A stretch of 64,000 bases of DNA from Myxococcales bacterium (GTDB lineage Bacteria; Myxococcota; Polyangia; Nannocystales; Nannocystaceae), in the NCBI GenBank assembly GCA_016793465.1, contig JAEUJW010000065.1, positions 1 to 64,000 on the forward strand, given 5' to 3'. Position 1 is the first letter of the stretch. The number at the start of each line of letters is the position of its first letter. Shown one piece after another: positions 22,012 through 30,633 of the stretch. A program made the position numbers and the translations under genes. The notes under the pieces were generated by a model. That model did no database searches, was not told the origin of the DNA, and saw nothing but the letters and a program-made list of their open reading frames with translations.

Positions 22012-23197
22012 CGAGGGCTTCGTCGACCTCGGCCGCGCCGACGATGAGCGGCGGCACCAGGCGGACGACGCGGGGGCCGGCGGGCACGACGAGCAGGCCG
22101 GCCTCGAGGGCGGCGCGCGCGACCTCGGCGGCGCTGCGGCGTTCGTCGGCGCCGAGCTCGACGCCGATAATTAAACCCCAGCCGCGGATCTCCTGGATCT
22201 TGCCGGGGACGGCGGCGGCGAGGGCCTGGAGGCCAATTTTTAATTGTTCGCCGCGGGCGCGGGCGTTGGCGACGAGGTCGTCCTGCTCGAGGGTCTCGAG
22301 CACGGTGAGGGCGGCGGCGCAGGCGAGCGGGTTGCCGCCGAAGGTGCTGGCGTGGTCGCCGGGTTCGAACACGTCGCAGGAGCGGCGGCACAGCATGGCG
22401 CCGATGGGGAGGCCGCCGGCGAGGCCCTTGGCGAGGGTCATGACGTCCGGGGTGACGCCGAGGTGCTGGTGGCCCCACAGGCGGCCGGTGCGGCCGACGC
22501 CGGTCTGGACCTCGTCGAGGATCAGGAGGATCTGCCGGTCGTCGCAGAGGGCGCGGACATTTTTAAAATAGTCGGGGTCGCCGGGGCGGATGCCGCCCTC
22601 GCCCTGCAGGGGCTCGAGCATGACGGCGGCGACCTGGCGGGCCTCGCGGTCGAGCGCGTCGACGGCGGCGGCCAGCGCCGCGAAGTCGTTGTAGGGGACG
22701 TGGTGGAAGCCGGGGACGAGCGGGTCGAAGTTCTGGTGGTAGCGCGGCTGGCCGGTGGCGGTGACGGCGGCGAGGGTGCGGCCGTGGAAGCTCGAGTGGG
22801 CGCTGAGGATGGCGGGGCGGGTGATGCCGAGGCGGGTGTGGGCGTACTTGCGGGCGAGCTTAATTGCGGCCTCGTTGGCCTCGGCGCCGGAGTTGCAGAA
22901 GAACGCGCGCTCGCCGGCGTCGGCGGCGACGAGGCGGGCGGCGAGGCGGCCCTGCTCGGGGATGTAGTAGAGGTTCGAGACGTGGTGGAGCTGGCCGATC
23001 TGCCGGCGCACCGTCTCGACGAGGGCGGGGTGGGCGTGGCCGAGGGTGCAGGTGGCGATGCCGGCGGCGAAGTCGAGGTAGGGGCGGCCCTCCGAGTCCC
23101 ACACGCGGCAGCCGGCGCCGCGGACCAGGGCGATCGGGTTGCGGTTGTAGGTCGTCATGACGTGACGATCGAACTCGGCGAAGGACGGGGAGGTCAT
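21986..23197 (-). CDS. argD: Acetylornithine aminotransferase
   Basis: Predicted 403 residues. Class III PLP-dependent aminotransferase making N-acetylornithine from the semialdehyde and glutamate; its product feeds the neighbouring ArgF'. Family segments are DFAAGIATCTLGHAHP, FFCNSGAEANEAAIKLARK, LILDEVQTGVGRTG and the PLP-Lys in TLAKGLAGGLPIGAML. The C-terminal GGNPLACAAALTVLE is typical. The ATG at 23197 gives MTSPSFAEFDRHVM, the expected short N-terminus. It is convergent with argH. A/T islands fall at 22168, 22235, 22558 and 22859, each encoding IK, LK, LI or FK runs. Confidence 0.94.
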   Translation of the reverse strand: MTSPSFAEFDRHVMTTYNRNPIALVRGAGCRVWDSEGRPYLDFAAGIATCTLGHAHPALVETVRRQIGQLHHVSNLYYIPEQGRLAARLVAADAGERAFFCNSGAEANEAAIKLARKYAHTRLGITRPAILSAHSSFHGRTLAAVTATGQPRYHQNFDPLVPGFHHVPYNDFAALAAAVDALDREARQVAAVMLEPLQGEGGIRPGDPDYFKNVRALCDDRQILLILDEVQTGVGRTGRLWGHQHLGVTPDVMTLAKGLAGGLPIGAMLCRRSCDVFEPGDHASTFGGNPLACAAALTVLETLEQDDLVANARARGEQLKIGLQALAAAVPGKIQEIRGWGLIIGVELGADERRSAAEVARAALEAGLLVVPAGPRVVRLVPPLIVGAAEVDEALALLTRVLA

Positions 23198-23344
23198 GGC
23201 GCGGGGACAGAAGCACGGCGCGCGGGCGCTGTCGAGGGCGTCGTGGGGCGCGACGTGGCGTTTTGCGACGCCCGCGCGGGGGCGGCCGCTCAGGCGGCTT
23301 TTGGCGGCGATCGGCGCTGGCACGGGGGGCGCATGGGGGAGGGC

Positions 23345-24337
23345 ATGACTCGCACGATCCTCGCCTCCGTCCTCGCGCTCACGTGTGCCGGGGTGTTGCC
23401 CGGGTGTTTTTTAATTAAACCGGAGTACGCGTTCATCGAGGGGGACGACGTGACGATGGACCCGGTGCGCGGGGCGGAGTTTCGGGCGGCCGACGGGGCG
23501 ACCGAGTACGGCGACATCTACGCCATCTCGATGCAGAGCGCGCACGAGGTCGGCGGGTGGATCTCGGTGGTCATCGAGGCGACGCGCGAGACCATCGACC
23601 TGCTCGACCGCTTCCCGAGCGACGTCGACGACGCGGGCTACAAGGTCTACGGGCCCTACCAGCCGGGGGACAGCGAGGTCTCGTGGCTGTTTCGCCTCGA
23701 CGGCGACGAGCGGTCGACGCGCTTCGAGGTGTACGTCGGGCGCGCGGGGGCGGAGGGCGCGGGGGCCATGGACCGGCTGCTGCGCGGGGAGGTCGAGCTC
23801 GGGGAGGCGCGGCGCAAGGGCTCGTTCGACCTCGACTTCGACGTGCTCGAGTCGTACGGGGAGGCGCTGAAGCTCGGGCCGGACCGCGATCGTCACTACA
23901 CGGGCGCGGTCTCGCTGGTGTTCGACCGCGACCTCGAGTCGGACTACAAGCACATCGACATCGACTACGACGGGTTCACGGTGACGCAGGAGGTGCCGAT
24001 CCGCGACTACTTCGCGGCGAGCGGGTACAACTTCCACCGCGAGGCCGACGGTTCGGGGGACTTCCACGTGGAGATCGCCTCGACGTTCCAGGCGATGTTG
24101 TGGAGCGGGCCGGAGGTCGAGTCGATGGTGATCGACATGGCGTGGGACCGGACCGGCGCGGGCGCTGCCCACGGGGAGATGCGCGCGGGCGAGGCGGGCG
24201 ACCTGCTGCTCGGAGATCTGGTGCTCGACGAGTGTTTTGATGAAGAGGGCGCGCTGGTCTGGCGGGAGATCGGGGCGGCGTATGCCGAGGCTTTGCCGGG
24301 TTATAACCGCGGCGACTCGCGCGACTGCGCCAGGTGA
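23345..24337 (+). CDS. Lipoprotein of unknown function
   Basis: Predicted 330 residues. The signal MTRTILASVLALTCAGVLPGC ends in lipobox VLPGC. The next residues FLIKP are encoded by TTTTTTAATTAAACC, one of the five TTAATTAA sites. The rest is rich in Asp, Tyr and acidic beta-type segments (EYGDIYAISMQSAHEVGGW, HIDIDYDGFTVTQEV); I do not recognise a family. An in-frame ATG lies 12 bp upstream, but the chosen ATG has a purine-rich GGGGGAGG just before it and begins the basic signal directly. Confidence 0.72.
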   Translation: MTRTILASVLALTCAGVLPGCFLIKPEYAFIEGDDVTMDPVRGAEFRAADGATEYGDIYAISMQSAHEVGGWISVVIEATRETIDLLDRFPSDVDDAGYKVYGPYQPGDSEVSWLFRLDGDERSTRFEVYVGRAGAEGAGAMDRLLRGEVELGEARRKGSFDLDFDVLESYGEALKLGPDRDRHYTGAVSLVFDRDLESDYKHIDIDYDGFTVTQEVPIRDYFAASGYNFHREADGSGDFHVEIASTFQAMLWSGPEVESMVIDMAWDRTGAGAAHGEMRAGEAGDLLLGDLVLDECFDEEGALVWREIGAAYAEALPGYNRGDSRDCAR

Positions 24338-24412
24338 GCGGCCGCGGGCGGCGCGAGGCCCGTGGTCGCGCGGCCCCAAAAGCCGGGCCGCTGCGTGTAA
24401 GCTGCCCGGCCT

Positions 24413-24904
24413 ATGGATGTCCGTCCGCCTCAGGAGTGGCTGTACCGCGCGACCACCGCGCAAGAAGGCCTCGAGAGCACCCGCAAGTTCGCCGAGGAGT
24501 TCGGCTTCATCGCCCGCACCGCGTTCGCCGAAGGCGAGCGCGAGCAGATGGTGACGCTCGTCAACAAGGTGGGGTACCGCGACATCATCCACCTCTACTA
24601 CATCGACGACAGCGGCGGTCACGTGCTGGGGTCGTACCGGGTGGTCGGGCCCAACAACCACCCGCAGCCCAAGCAGTTCGGGGCGGCGGTGAAGGGCGCG
24701 CCGACGCTGCGCGTGGTGGCGGAGGGCGAGCTGCTGACGGCGCTGCGCGAGGTCAAGGGCTACGCGCCGGACCCGCGGCTCGGCGGGTTCACGGGCTGGC
24801 CGGTGGTGCCGGGCGAGAAGGTGTCGCCGGGCTACGGGGTCGACCTGTTCACCGGGCGCAACACGCTGATCGCGTACCCGCTGCCGCGTCGCACGCGGCG
24901 CTGA
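24413..24904 (+). CDS. Hypothetical protein, 163 residues
   Basis: A soluble protein beginning MDVRPPQEWLYRATTAQEGL. It has good third-position G/C and a credible mixed alpha/beta composition (VGYRDIIHLYYIDDSGGHVL; a C-terminal GYGVDLFTGRNTLIAYPL). No signal peptide, membrane segment or known motif is seen. It follows the lipoprotein at 23345 by 75 bp on the same strand and may be co-transcribed. It is convergent with the patatin gene. Confidence 0.65.
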   Translation: MDVRPPQEWLYRATTAQEGLESTRKFAEEFGFIARTAFAEGEREQMVTLVNKVGYRDIIHLYYIDDSGGHVLGSYRVVGPNNHPQPKQFGAAVKGAPTLRVVAEGELLTALREVKGYAPDPRLGGFTGWPVVPGEKVSPGYGVDLFTGRNTLIAYPLPRRTRR

Positions 24905-24938
24905 GCGGGGCACGAAGGACGAGGCTGACGCTGCGGCG

Positions 24939-25787
24939 TCAGCCGGCGTGCTGCTCGAGGAAGCGGCGCACCTCGTCGCGGGCGGCCTCGCCGTCGCGGC
25001 GGCCGATGTCGAACGTGCGGCGGACCAGCGCGGGGCTGGTGTAGTCCCACTTGTGGATCGGCACTTCGTCGCGCGGGGCGAGGTAGCGGACGTTGCCGAC
25101 GACGGTCATCGGCGGGTCGGGGCGGTTGAGCAGGGCGAGCACGGGGCCGCGGCGGGCGGCCTCGCCGAGGGCGCGCACGGGGATCGGGTCGACGAGGCAG
25201 CCGTCGAAGTAGGTGCGTCCGGCGAGGCGCTGCACGCGGGTGACCGGCGGGCTCGCCGAGCTGCGCAGGACCTTGTCGGCGAGGTCGTCGGCGTCGCGCG
25301 ACTCGTGGGCCGTGTCGACCTCGGCGGCGAGCCCGGGCATGGGGACGTCGGGGCCGTGCAGGTCGCCGCGACGGCGACGCGCGGCGTAGGCCCACCAGGC
25401 GCGCGCGACGGTGCTGTGCACGGGGCGGCCGGGCTCGACGTAGGCCTGCAGCATGCGCACCGGGGCGGCGGCGGCGAGGCGCGCGAACTCCGGGCCGCCG
25501 AGGAGGTCGTGCACGGTGGCGCGGTACATCGCCTCCTGCGGGAACAGCGGGCGGCCGAGCAGGAGGTGGGTGGGGTAGACGTTGCGGCGGTTGGCGGCGG
25601 TGCGGGCGCAGAAGACGTCGAGCAGGGGAGCGACGAGGTCGGTGGCGGCGGTGAGGGCCATGGCGGCGCCGGCGGACACGCCGGCGAACTCGACGGTGGT
25701 GGCGAGGTCGGCGAGCGAGGTGTAGGCGCCGAGGGCCCAGAAGGTCCGGCAACCGCCGCCGGCGAACGCGACCGACATCTCGGGCAT
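24939..25787 (-). CDS. Patatin-like phospholipase
   Basis: Predicted 282 residues. The oxyanion-hole loop is FAGGGCRTFWALGAY (residue 7). The nucleophile Ser is in GVSAGAA (about residue 38), and the catalytic Asp is probably in YFDGCLVDPIPV, where the DG pair is kept. These three elements define the patatin Ser-Asp dyad hydrolases, which release fatty acids from membrane phospholipids. No signal peptide is seen, so it is probably cytoplasmic or exported by another route. The length is short for the family, suggesting a minimal catalytic domain. Confidence 0.82.
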   Translation of the reverse strand: MPEMSVAFAGGGCRTFWALGAYTSLADLATTVEFAGVSAGAAMALTAATDLVAPLLDVFCARTAANRRNVYPTHLLLGRPLFPQEAMYRATVHDLLGGPEFARLAAAAPVRMLQAYVEPGRPVHSTVARAWWAYAARRRRGDLHGPDVPMPGLAAEVDTAHESRDADDLADKVLRSSASPPVTRVQRLAGRTYFDGCLVDPIPVRALGEAARRGPVLALLNRPDPPMTVVGNVRYLAPRDEVPIHKWDYTSPALVRRTFDIGRRDGEAARDEVRRFLEQHAG

Positions 25788-25864
25788 GGGTCGGCAGTTA
25801 ACCGCGCGCGGGGTGAGGGGTCAAGCCGCGGGGCTCGTGTTATGCCCGGCGCGGGGGTTTAAGG

Positions 25865-27052
25865 GTGCTCCACGAGCCGGCGCGTCACGCCACGCCACGC
25901 CACGACGACTGGGAGCCCGCGCGGGTGGAGGCGTGGCTGCGGCGCTTCGCGGCCGACGCGCTGGCGGTGCGGGCGCGCGGCGCGTGGCCGGTGCACCCGC
26001 GCGACGCGGAGGACGGGGCGCCGCCGACGTTCAACTGCCTGTACCTCGGAGCGACGGGGGTGTGGCTGGCGCTCGCGCGGCTGGCGGCGGCGGGGCGCTG
26101 CGAACTGCCGGGGCCGCTGCACGAGGGCTTCGCGGAGGCGCTGGCGGGGATCGACCGCTCGCCCGACGTCGGCGTGCGGGCGCCGTCGTGGTTCCTCGGA
26201 GAGAGCGCGCCGCTGGTGGCGTGCTGCCTGACGCGGCCCGACGCGGCGCTCGCGGATCGGCTGGCGGCGACGATCCGCGGCAACCGCGACAACCCGACCC
26301 GCGAGGCGCTGTGGGGCGCGCCGGGCACGATGCTGGCGGCGCTGTTCATGCACGCGGCGAGCGGCGAGGCGCGCTGGGCCGACCTGTACCGCGACAGCGC
26401 GGAGGCGCTGTGGTCGAGCTGGTTCCACGACGAGGCGCGCGGCGTGTGGCTGTGGGAGCAAGACCTGTACGGCAGCCGGGCGCGCTACGTCGGCGCGGGG
26501 CACGGCTGGGCGGGCAACCTGCACGCGCTGTGGCGAGGATGCGAGCTGCTCGGCGCGCAGCAGCGGGCCGAGCTGCGCGAGCGCACGCTGCAGGGGCTCG
26601 AGAGGCTGGCGGTGGTCGAGGGCGACCGCGCCAACTGGCCGCCGACGACGGCGCCGGGCGACAAGCGGCTGGTGCAGTGGTGTCACGGGGCGCCGGGCGT
26701 GATCACGTCGCTGCGGCACGCCGACGCGCCCGAGCTGCTGCCGTGGCTGCTCCGCGGCGCGCGGCTGATCGACGAGGCCGGGCCATTAATTAAAGGGGTG
26801 GGGCTCTGTCATGGGACGGATGGGAATGGGGCGGCGTTGCTCGAGCTGCATCGGCGGACCGGGGATGCGGCGTGGCTGGCGCGAGCTCGGGAATTGGCGA
26901 TGGTGGCGATCGTCCAGTCCGAGGATTTGTACGAGCAGACCGGCGGGTGGCGCTACAGCCTGTGGACGGGCGACGCGGGGCTCGCGTGTTATTTGCTGGA
27001 TTGCCTCGAGGGGCGCGGGCGGGGCATGCCGGGGCTCGATTATTTCGTGTGA
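25865..27052 (+). CDS. LanC-like (lanthionine synthetase C-family) protein
   Basis: Predicted 395 residues, GTG start. It has the alpha/alpha-barrel repeat pattern of LanC/LANCL proteins: GATGVWLALARLA, GAPGTMLAALFMHAA, GHGWAGNLHALWRG, WCHGAPGVITSL and GLCHGTDGNGAALLELH. The zinc ligands of LanC (Cys in WCHG; Cys-His in LCHG) are all present. No lantibiotic precursor, LanB/M or transporter lies nearby, so it more probably resembles the stand-alone LANCL proteins (glutathione-adduct chemistry) than a bacteriocin maturase; this is inference. A TTAATTAA island (26786) encodes LIK. Its stop overlaps the next GTG (GTGTGA). Confidence 0.82.
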   Translation: MLHEPARHATPRHDDWEPARVEAWLRRFAADALAVRARGAWPVHPRDAEDGAPPTFNCLYLGATGVWLALARLAAAGRCELPGPLHEGFAEALAGIDRSPDVGVRAPSWFLGESAPLVACCLTRPDAALADRLAATIRGNRDNPTREALWGAPGTMLAALFMHAASGEARWADLYRDSAEALWSSWFHDEARGVWLWEQDLYGSRARYVGAGHGWAGNLHALWRGCELLGAQQRAELRERTLQGLERLAVVEGDRANWPPTTAPGDKRLVQWCHGAPGVITSLRHADAPELLPWLLRGARLIDEAGPLIKGVGLCHGTDGNGAALLELHRRTGDAAWLARARELAMVAIVQSEDLYEQTGGWRYSLWTGDAGLACYLLDCLEGRGRGMPGLDYFV

Positions 27053-27390
27053 GACGCCGGGAGCTCGTGGCCCACTCGAGGTGGGCATCGGCCAGCGCGG
27101 GCGGCCGCCTCGTGGTATGCGAGGGCGTGCGCTGGAGCGTGTTCGCGGACCTCGATCGGCGGCTCGACGACGACGAGCGCGGGGACCTGTTCGCGGCGAT
27201 CGACGTCGAGATCCCGGACAGCGGCTGCGTCGGGCCCAACCGCGCGGGCGTCGAGGAGGTGTACTTCGTGATCGAGGCCGACTCGGCGGCGGCGGCCCGC
27301 GACGTGGCGGCGGAGCACATGGACCGGGTGCTCGCGGCCAGCGGGGTGCGCGTGGGCTACACGATCACGCTGCAGGCGTCGTCGCGGTGA
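27049..27390 (+). CDS. Hypothetical protein coupled to the LanC-like gene, 113 residues
   Basis: The GTG at 27049 overlaps the LanC-like TGA by four bases (GTGA), so translation is probably coupled. The product has alternating strands and helices (GGRLVVCEGVRWSVFADLDR, then EEVYFVIEADSAAAARDVAA and VRVGYTITLQ), a layout like small ferredoxin-fold or ACT-like proteins. No family was recognised. A longer in-frame ORF upstream is antisense-free but overlaps LanC codons and is unlikely to be used. Confidence 0.6.
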   Translation: MRRRELVAHSRWASASAGGRLVVCEGVRWSVFADLDRRLDDDERGDLFAAIDVEIPDSGCVGPNRAGVEEVYFVIEADSAAAARDVAAEHMDRVLAASGVRVGYTITLQASSR

Positions 27391-27434
27391 GCCGGCACGC
27401 GGTGGACGATGGCCTCGACGATCCCCTGCCTGGC

Positions 27435-28130
27435 TCAGGCGGCCCCGGTCTCCTCGACGACGCGGCCGTCGAACAGGTGGATCGTGCGCTGGGCCTGGCG
27501 GGCGTAATCGGGGTTGTGGGTGACCATGACGATGGTGGTGCCGGCGCGGTGGAGGTCGTGCAGGAGGTCCATGACGGCGTCGCCGTTCTTCGAGTCGAGG
27601 TTGCCGGTGGGCTCGTCGGCGAGCAGCAGCAGCGGCTCGCCGGCGACGGCGCGGGCGACGGCGACGCGCTGCTGCTGGCCGCCGGACAGCTGGGCCGGGA
27701 GGTGGCGCCCGCGGTGGGCCATGCCGACGCGCTCGAGCGCGGCGTCGACGCGGCGGCGCCGCTCGGCGGCGGTCATCGAGCGGTAGGTCAGCGGGAGCTC
27801 GACGTTCTCGGCGACGGTGAGGTCGCCGATGAGGTTGAAGCTCTGGAACACGAAGCCGATCCGCTCGTTGCGCACGCGCGCCCGCTCGGTCCCCGAGAGC
27901 TGCGAGACGGGCTGCCCGTCGAGCTCGTAGATGCCGCCGGTCGGGCTGTCGAGGAGGCCGATCAGCGAGAGCAGGGTGGTCTTGCCGGAGCCCGACGGGC
28001 CGGCGATGCACACGTACTGCCCGCGGGGGATCTGGAAGTGCACGTCGGCGACCGCGTGCGTCTCGATCTCGTCGGTGTGGAAGACCTTTTTCAGACCTGC
28101 GAGGCGGATGATCGGGTCGCTGGCGGACAT
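27435..28130 (-). CDS. ABC transporter ATP-binding protein, LolD/MacB type
   Basis: Predicted 231 residues. Walker A is GPSGSGKTTLLSLIG, the Q-loop is VFQSFNLIGDLTVAENV, the signature is LSGGQQQRVAVARAV and Walker B is LLLLADEPTGNLDSKNG. The short length and the NLDSKNG after Walker B match the LolD/MacB/FtsE-like subgroup that drives lipoprotein release or mechanotransmission. No permease is adjacent: downstream is convergent and upstream is the BatA-like operon. Its partner must therefore be encoded elsewhere. Confidence 0.9.
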   Translation of the reverse strand: MSASDPIIRLAGLKKVFHTDEIETHAVADVHFQIPRGQYVCIAGPSGSGKTTLLSLIGLLDSPTGGIYELDGQPVSQLSGTERARVRNERIGFVFQSFNLIGDLTVAENVELPLTYRSMTAAERRRRVDAALERVGMAHRGRHLPAQLSGGQQQRVAVARAVAGEPLLLLADEPTGNLDSKNGDAVMDLLHDLHRAGTTIVMVTHNPDYARQAQRTIHLFDGRVVEETGAA

Positions 28131-28303
28131 GCGGGCGCGAAGGAGAGCAGGAAGCGTGCCGGGAATGGTTTCGCGGGGTTGAAGGCCGAGCGAGGCCGGC
28201 GAGTGTTCGGTTGCGCGGGACGGCGGTCCCAGATCCGGACAGTCAGGCGGTCGAGCTGGTCGCGGCGGTCGGGCAGGCGTGTGACGAGCTCGACGGCTGA
28301 AGA

Positions 28304-30394
28304 TCAGCGGCGGTGGGCGCGGGCGCGGAGCACGGTCTCGGCGAGCAGGAGCAGGACGGCGAGCAGGACGAGGGGGCGCCAGCGCGGGTGCTGGGCGGCG
28401 GAGAGCACGAGGTCGCCGTCCTGCACCGGGGGAGTGATGGTGACGGGGGTGGTGTCGCTCTCCTCGGGGTCTTGCTGGACGCTGAAGGTGAGCTCGTCGG
28501 GGCCCTCGCGGGTGACGCGGTAGTGGCCGGGGGTCAGGGTGTCGGTGAAGACGGCGCGGCCGCGGTCGGGCGGGACGACGACCTCGCGGCCGTCGGGGGT
28601 GTGCACGGTGACGGGCCTGTCGCTGGGGATCTCCCGCGGCTCGCCGGCGAGGATCTGTCCGGCGGCGGCGGCGGCGTGGCTGGTGTCGAGGCGGGTCAGG
28701 ATGCGGGCGGCGAGCGGGACGAAACCTGGCCGAAGGGGCAGGTCGGACCAGTCGCGGTCGATCGAGGTCGTCAGCAGTGCGACGCGGCCGCGCTCGTAGG
28801 GGCGGGAGATCAGGGCGGGGGCGCCGCTGGTGAAGCTGAGCGCGACCTCGGCGTCGCGGGTGGCGTCGGGCTCGAGCAGGAAGATGCGGCGCGCGCGGGT
28901 GCCGAGCAGGCCGAGGTCGCCTTGCAGGCCGAGCAGGAACGGGTGGGCGAGGTTCGGCGGGGCGAGGCCGTCGGTGCGGCCCTCGGCGCGGCCGGGGGCG
29001 GTGCCGAGGAGGACGGGCTCGCGCAGCAGCAGCGGGAGCAGCGGGCCGAGGCGCTCGTTGTAGGCGCGTGCCTCGACGCGCTCGCCGACGGTGATCCACA
29101 GGCCCATGCCGGCGGCGACGCGGGCGCGGAGGGCGGGGGCGATGTCCTCGGAGGGGGCGCGCACGTTGGCGAGCACGAGCACGTCGACGCCGGCGAGCCC
29201 GTCGCCGCCGGGGCGCAGGCGGGCCTCGAGCTGGTCGGGGGCGAGGCCGTGCACGCGCAGGCGCAGGTCGTCGGCGCCGGCGGCGAGGGCGGTGGCGAGG
29301 AAGTAGACCTCGTCGTGGGCGCGCATCTCGCTGGGGTCGCCGTTGACGAGCACGACGTCGACGCTGGCCTCGCTGGCGAGCCAGAGGTGGCGCGCCTCGT
29401 CGCCGGGCAGCGGGTCGCGCTCGAGGTCGACGATCTGCACGGTCGCCGCGGAGGCGCCGGCGGAGGTGACGGTGTGGGTGAACTCGTAGGTGGCGGCGGC
29501 GTCGGCGGGGACATCGACCTCGGCGCGGGCGACCGACTCGCCGGCGATGCGCAGGGCGAGGGCGACGCGGCGCGATGCGACGTCGGCGGCGGACGTCCCG
29601 TGGCGGCGGACGGCGCCGGTGATGCGCACGGCGCGGGGGTCGATCTCGCGGGCGGGCGTCCAGGAGGCTGACTCGAGGGACAGGTGCTCGGGGACAGGCG
29701 GCGGCGCTTCGAGGTCGCCGAGCGCGGGGATCGGGAGCACGGGGATCTGCTCGCTGGTGGCGGGCAGGCTGCCGAGGCCGCGGGCGGTGGGGTCGCCGAC
29801 GGCGTAGACGACGCGCTTGTCGGGGCCCTCGCCGGCCTGGCGGAGCAGGGCGACGGCCGGGGGCAGGCCGGCCTCGAGGCGCCAGGCGCCGGCGCGCGGG
29901 GGCTCGGCGGACCAGGCGGCGACGGCGGCGCGGACGCGGCCGGGGTCGGCGCTGAGCTCGATGCGCGGGCCCGCGGGGTCGCTGGTGACGAGGCCGACGC
30001 GGCTGCCGGGCGGGAGGGCGTCGAGGATCGCGGCGGCGGCGTCGTCGGCGGCGGCCCGCAGGCTGCGGCCGCCTGTCTCGAGGGCCAGGCTGAAGGAGGC
30101 GTCGAGGAGGATGACGGCGTCGTGCGGCTCGCCGAGCACGGCCACGCGGGCGTCGCCGGTGGTGACCGGGCGCGTGAGGGCGGCGACGATCAGCGCGAGC
30201 AGGCCGAGGCGCACGATCAACAGCAGGACGTCGCGCAGGCGGCGGCTGTGGGTCAGGACCTCGTCGCTGGCGCCGAGGAAGCGCAGGCCGGCGAACTGGA
30301 TCGGCCTCGGGGTGTCGCGGCCGCGCAGGTGGGCGAGCAGCGGGAGGCCGAGGCCGAGCAGGCCCAGGAGCATGAGCGGGGCGAGCAGGCTCAT
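28304..30394 (-). CDS. BatA-like membrane protein with VWA-type domain
   Basis: Predicted 696 residues. The N-terminus MSLLAPLMLLGLLGLGLPLL and a second membrane helix near residue 65 match the double-transmembrane BatA N-terminal module (APLMLLGL...PLLAHL...FAGLRFL). A VWA-like domain follows (VILLDASFSLAL, about residue 92; a MIDAS-like DxSxS). A long periplasmic region and one C-terminal helix complete it. Such proteins work with MoxR ATPases and DUF58 proteins in envelope stress or maturation. The ATG lies inside the stop of the preceding 80-codon peptide gene (ATGA), so the two are coupled. Confidence 0.8.
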   Translation of the reverse strand: MSLLAPLMLLGLLGLGLPLLAHLRGRDTPRPIQFAGLRFLGASDEVLTHSRRLRDVLLLIVRLGLLALIVAALTRPVTTGDARVAVLGEPHDAVILLDASFSLALETGGRSLRAAADDAAAAILDALPPGSRVGLVTSDPAGPRIELSADPGRVRAAVAAWSAEPPRAGAWRLEAGLPPAVALLRQAGEGPDKRVVYAVGDPTARGLGSLPATSEQIPVLPIPALGDLEAPPPVPEHLSLESASWTPAREIDPRAVRITGAVRRHGTSAADVASRRVALALRIAGESVARAEVDVPADAAATYEFTHTVTSAGASAATVQIVDLERDPLPGDEARHLWLASEASVDVVLVNGDPSEMRAHDEVYFLATALAAGADDLRLRVHGLAPDQLEARLRPGGDGLAGVDVLVLANVRAPSEDIAPALRARVAAGMGLWITVGERVEARAYNERLGPLLPLLLREPVLLGTAPGRAEGRTDGLAPPNLAHPFLLGLQGDLGLLGTRARRIFLLEPDATRDAEVALSFTSGAPALISRPYERGRVALLTTSIDRDWSDLPLRPGFVPLAARILTRLDTSHAAAAAGQILAGEPREIPSDRPVTVHTPDGREVVVPPDRGRAVFTDTLTPGHYRVTREGPDELTFSVQQDPEESDTTPVTITPPVQDGDLVLSAAQHPRWRPLVLLAVLLLLAETVLRARAHRR

Positions 30395-30633
30395 GCGCGC
30401 GGGCTCCGGGGGAAGCGGGCGGGGCCTGGCTGGAGGGGCAGGTGCGGGGCGCGGGGGCCTGGCCGGAGAGACAGGTGCGGGGCGCGGGGGTCTGGCCGGA
30501 GCGGCAGGTGCGGGGCGCGGGGGCCTGGCCGGAGGGGCAGGTGCGGAGCGCGGGAGCCTGGCTTTTGGGACAGGAGCGCGGCGCTGCGGAGCGCGGCCTT
30601 CTTGATATTATTAATTGATAATTTGGGCTTCAC
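30391..30633 (-). CDS. Basic 80-residue peptide with 11-residue RAPHLPLRPGP repeats
   Basis: The GTG start overlaps the DUF58 stop in GTGA, and the TGA overlaps the BatA-like ATG in ATGA, so the ORF exactly fills the gap between two operon genes. The product begins VKPKLSINNIKKAALRSAAL, encoded by a strikingly A/T-rich stretch. Four and a half copies of an 11-residue unit RAPHLPLRPGP follow, varying as RPDP, LSLRPGP and LPLQPGP. There is no signal peptide or membrane helix; the peptide is strongly basic and Pro-rich. Third positions are mostly G/C. It could instead be an untranslated 33-bp repeat that happens to be open, but the double stop/start coupling argues for translation. No family is known to me. 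Confidence 0.55.
   Translation of the reverse strand: MKPKLSINNIKKAALRSAALLSQKPGSRAPHLPLRPGPRAPHLPLRPDPRAPHLSLRPGPRAPHLPLQPGPARFPRSPRA
30424..30588. repeat. 33-bp tandem repeat array
   Basis: Units begin at 30424, 30457, 30490, 30523 and (degenerate) 30556, each starting GCCTGGC(C/T)GGAG or a close variant. The period is exactly 33 bp, a multiple of three, so expansion keeps the minus-strand peptide frame (30391-30633). Copies differ at a few positions only, which implies recent duplication. Confidence 0.85.

Noticed and set aside
23319..23332. Possible sigma-54 element (TGGCACGGGGGGCGCA)
   Set aside because: The GG-N10-GC spacing fits, but the -12 box is poor and the transcription start would fall at or after the start codon.
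25865..27390. Lanthipeptide biosynthetic cluster around the LanC-like gene
   Set aside because: There is no precursor peptide, dehydratase, protease or exporter; the ABC ATPase at 27.4 kb is LolD/MacB-like and on the other strand.
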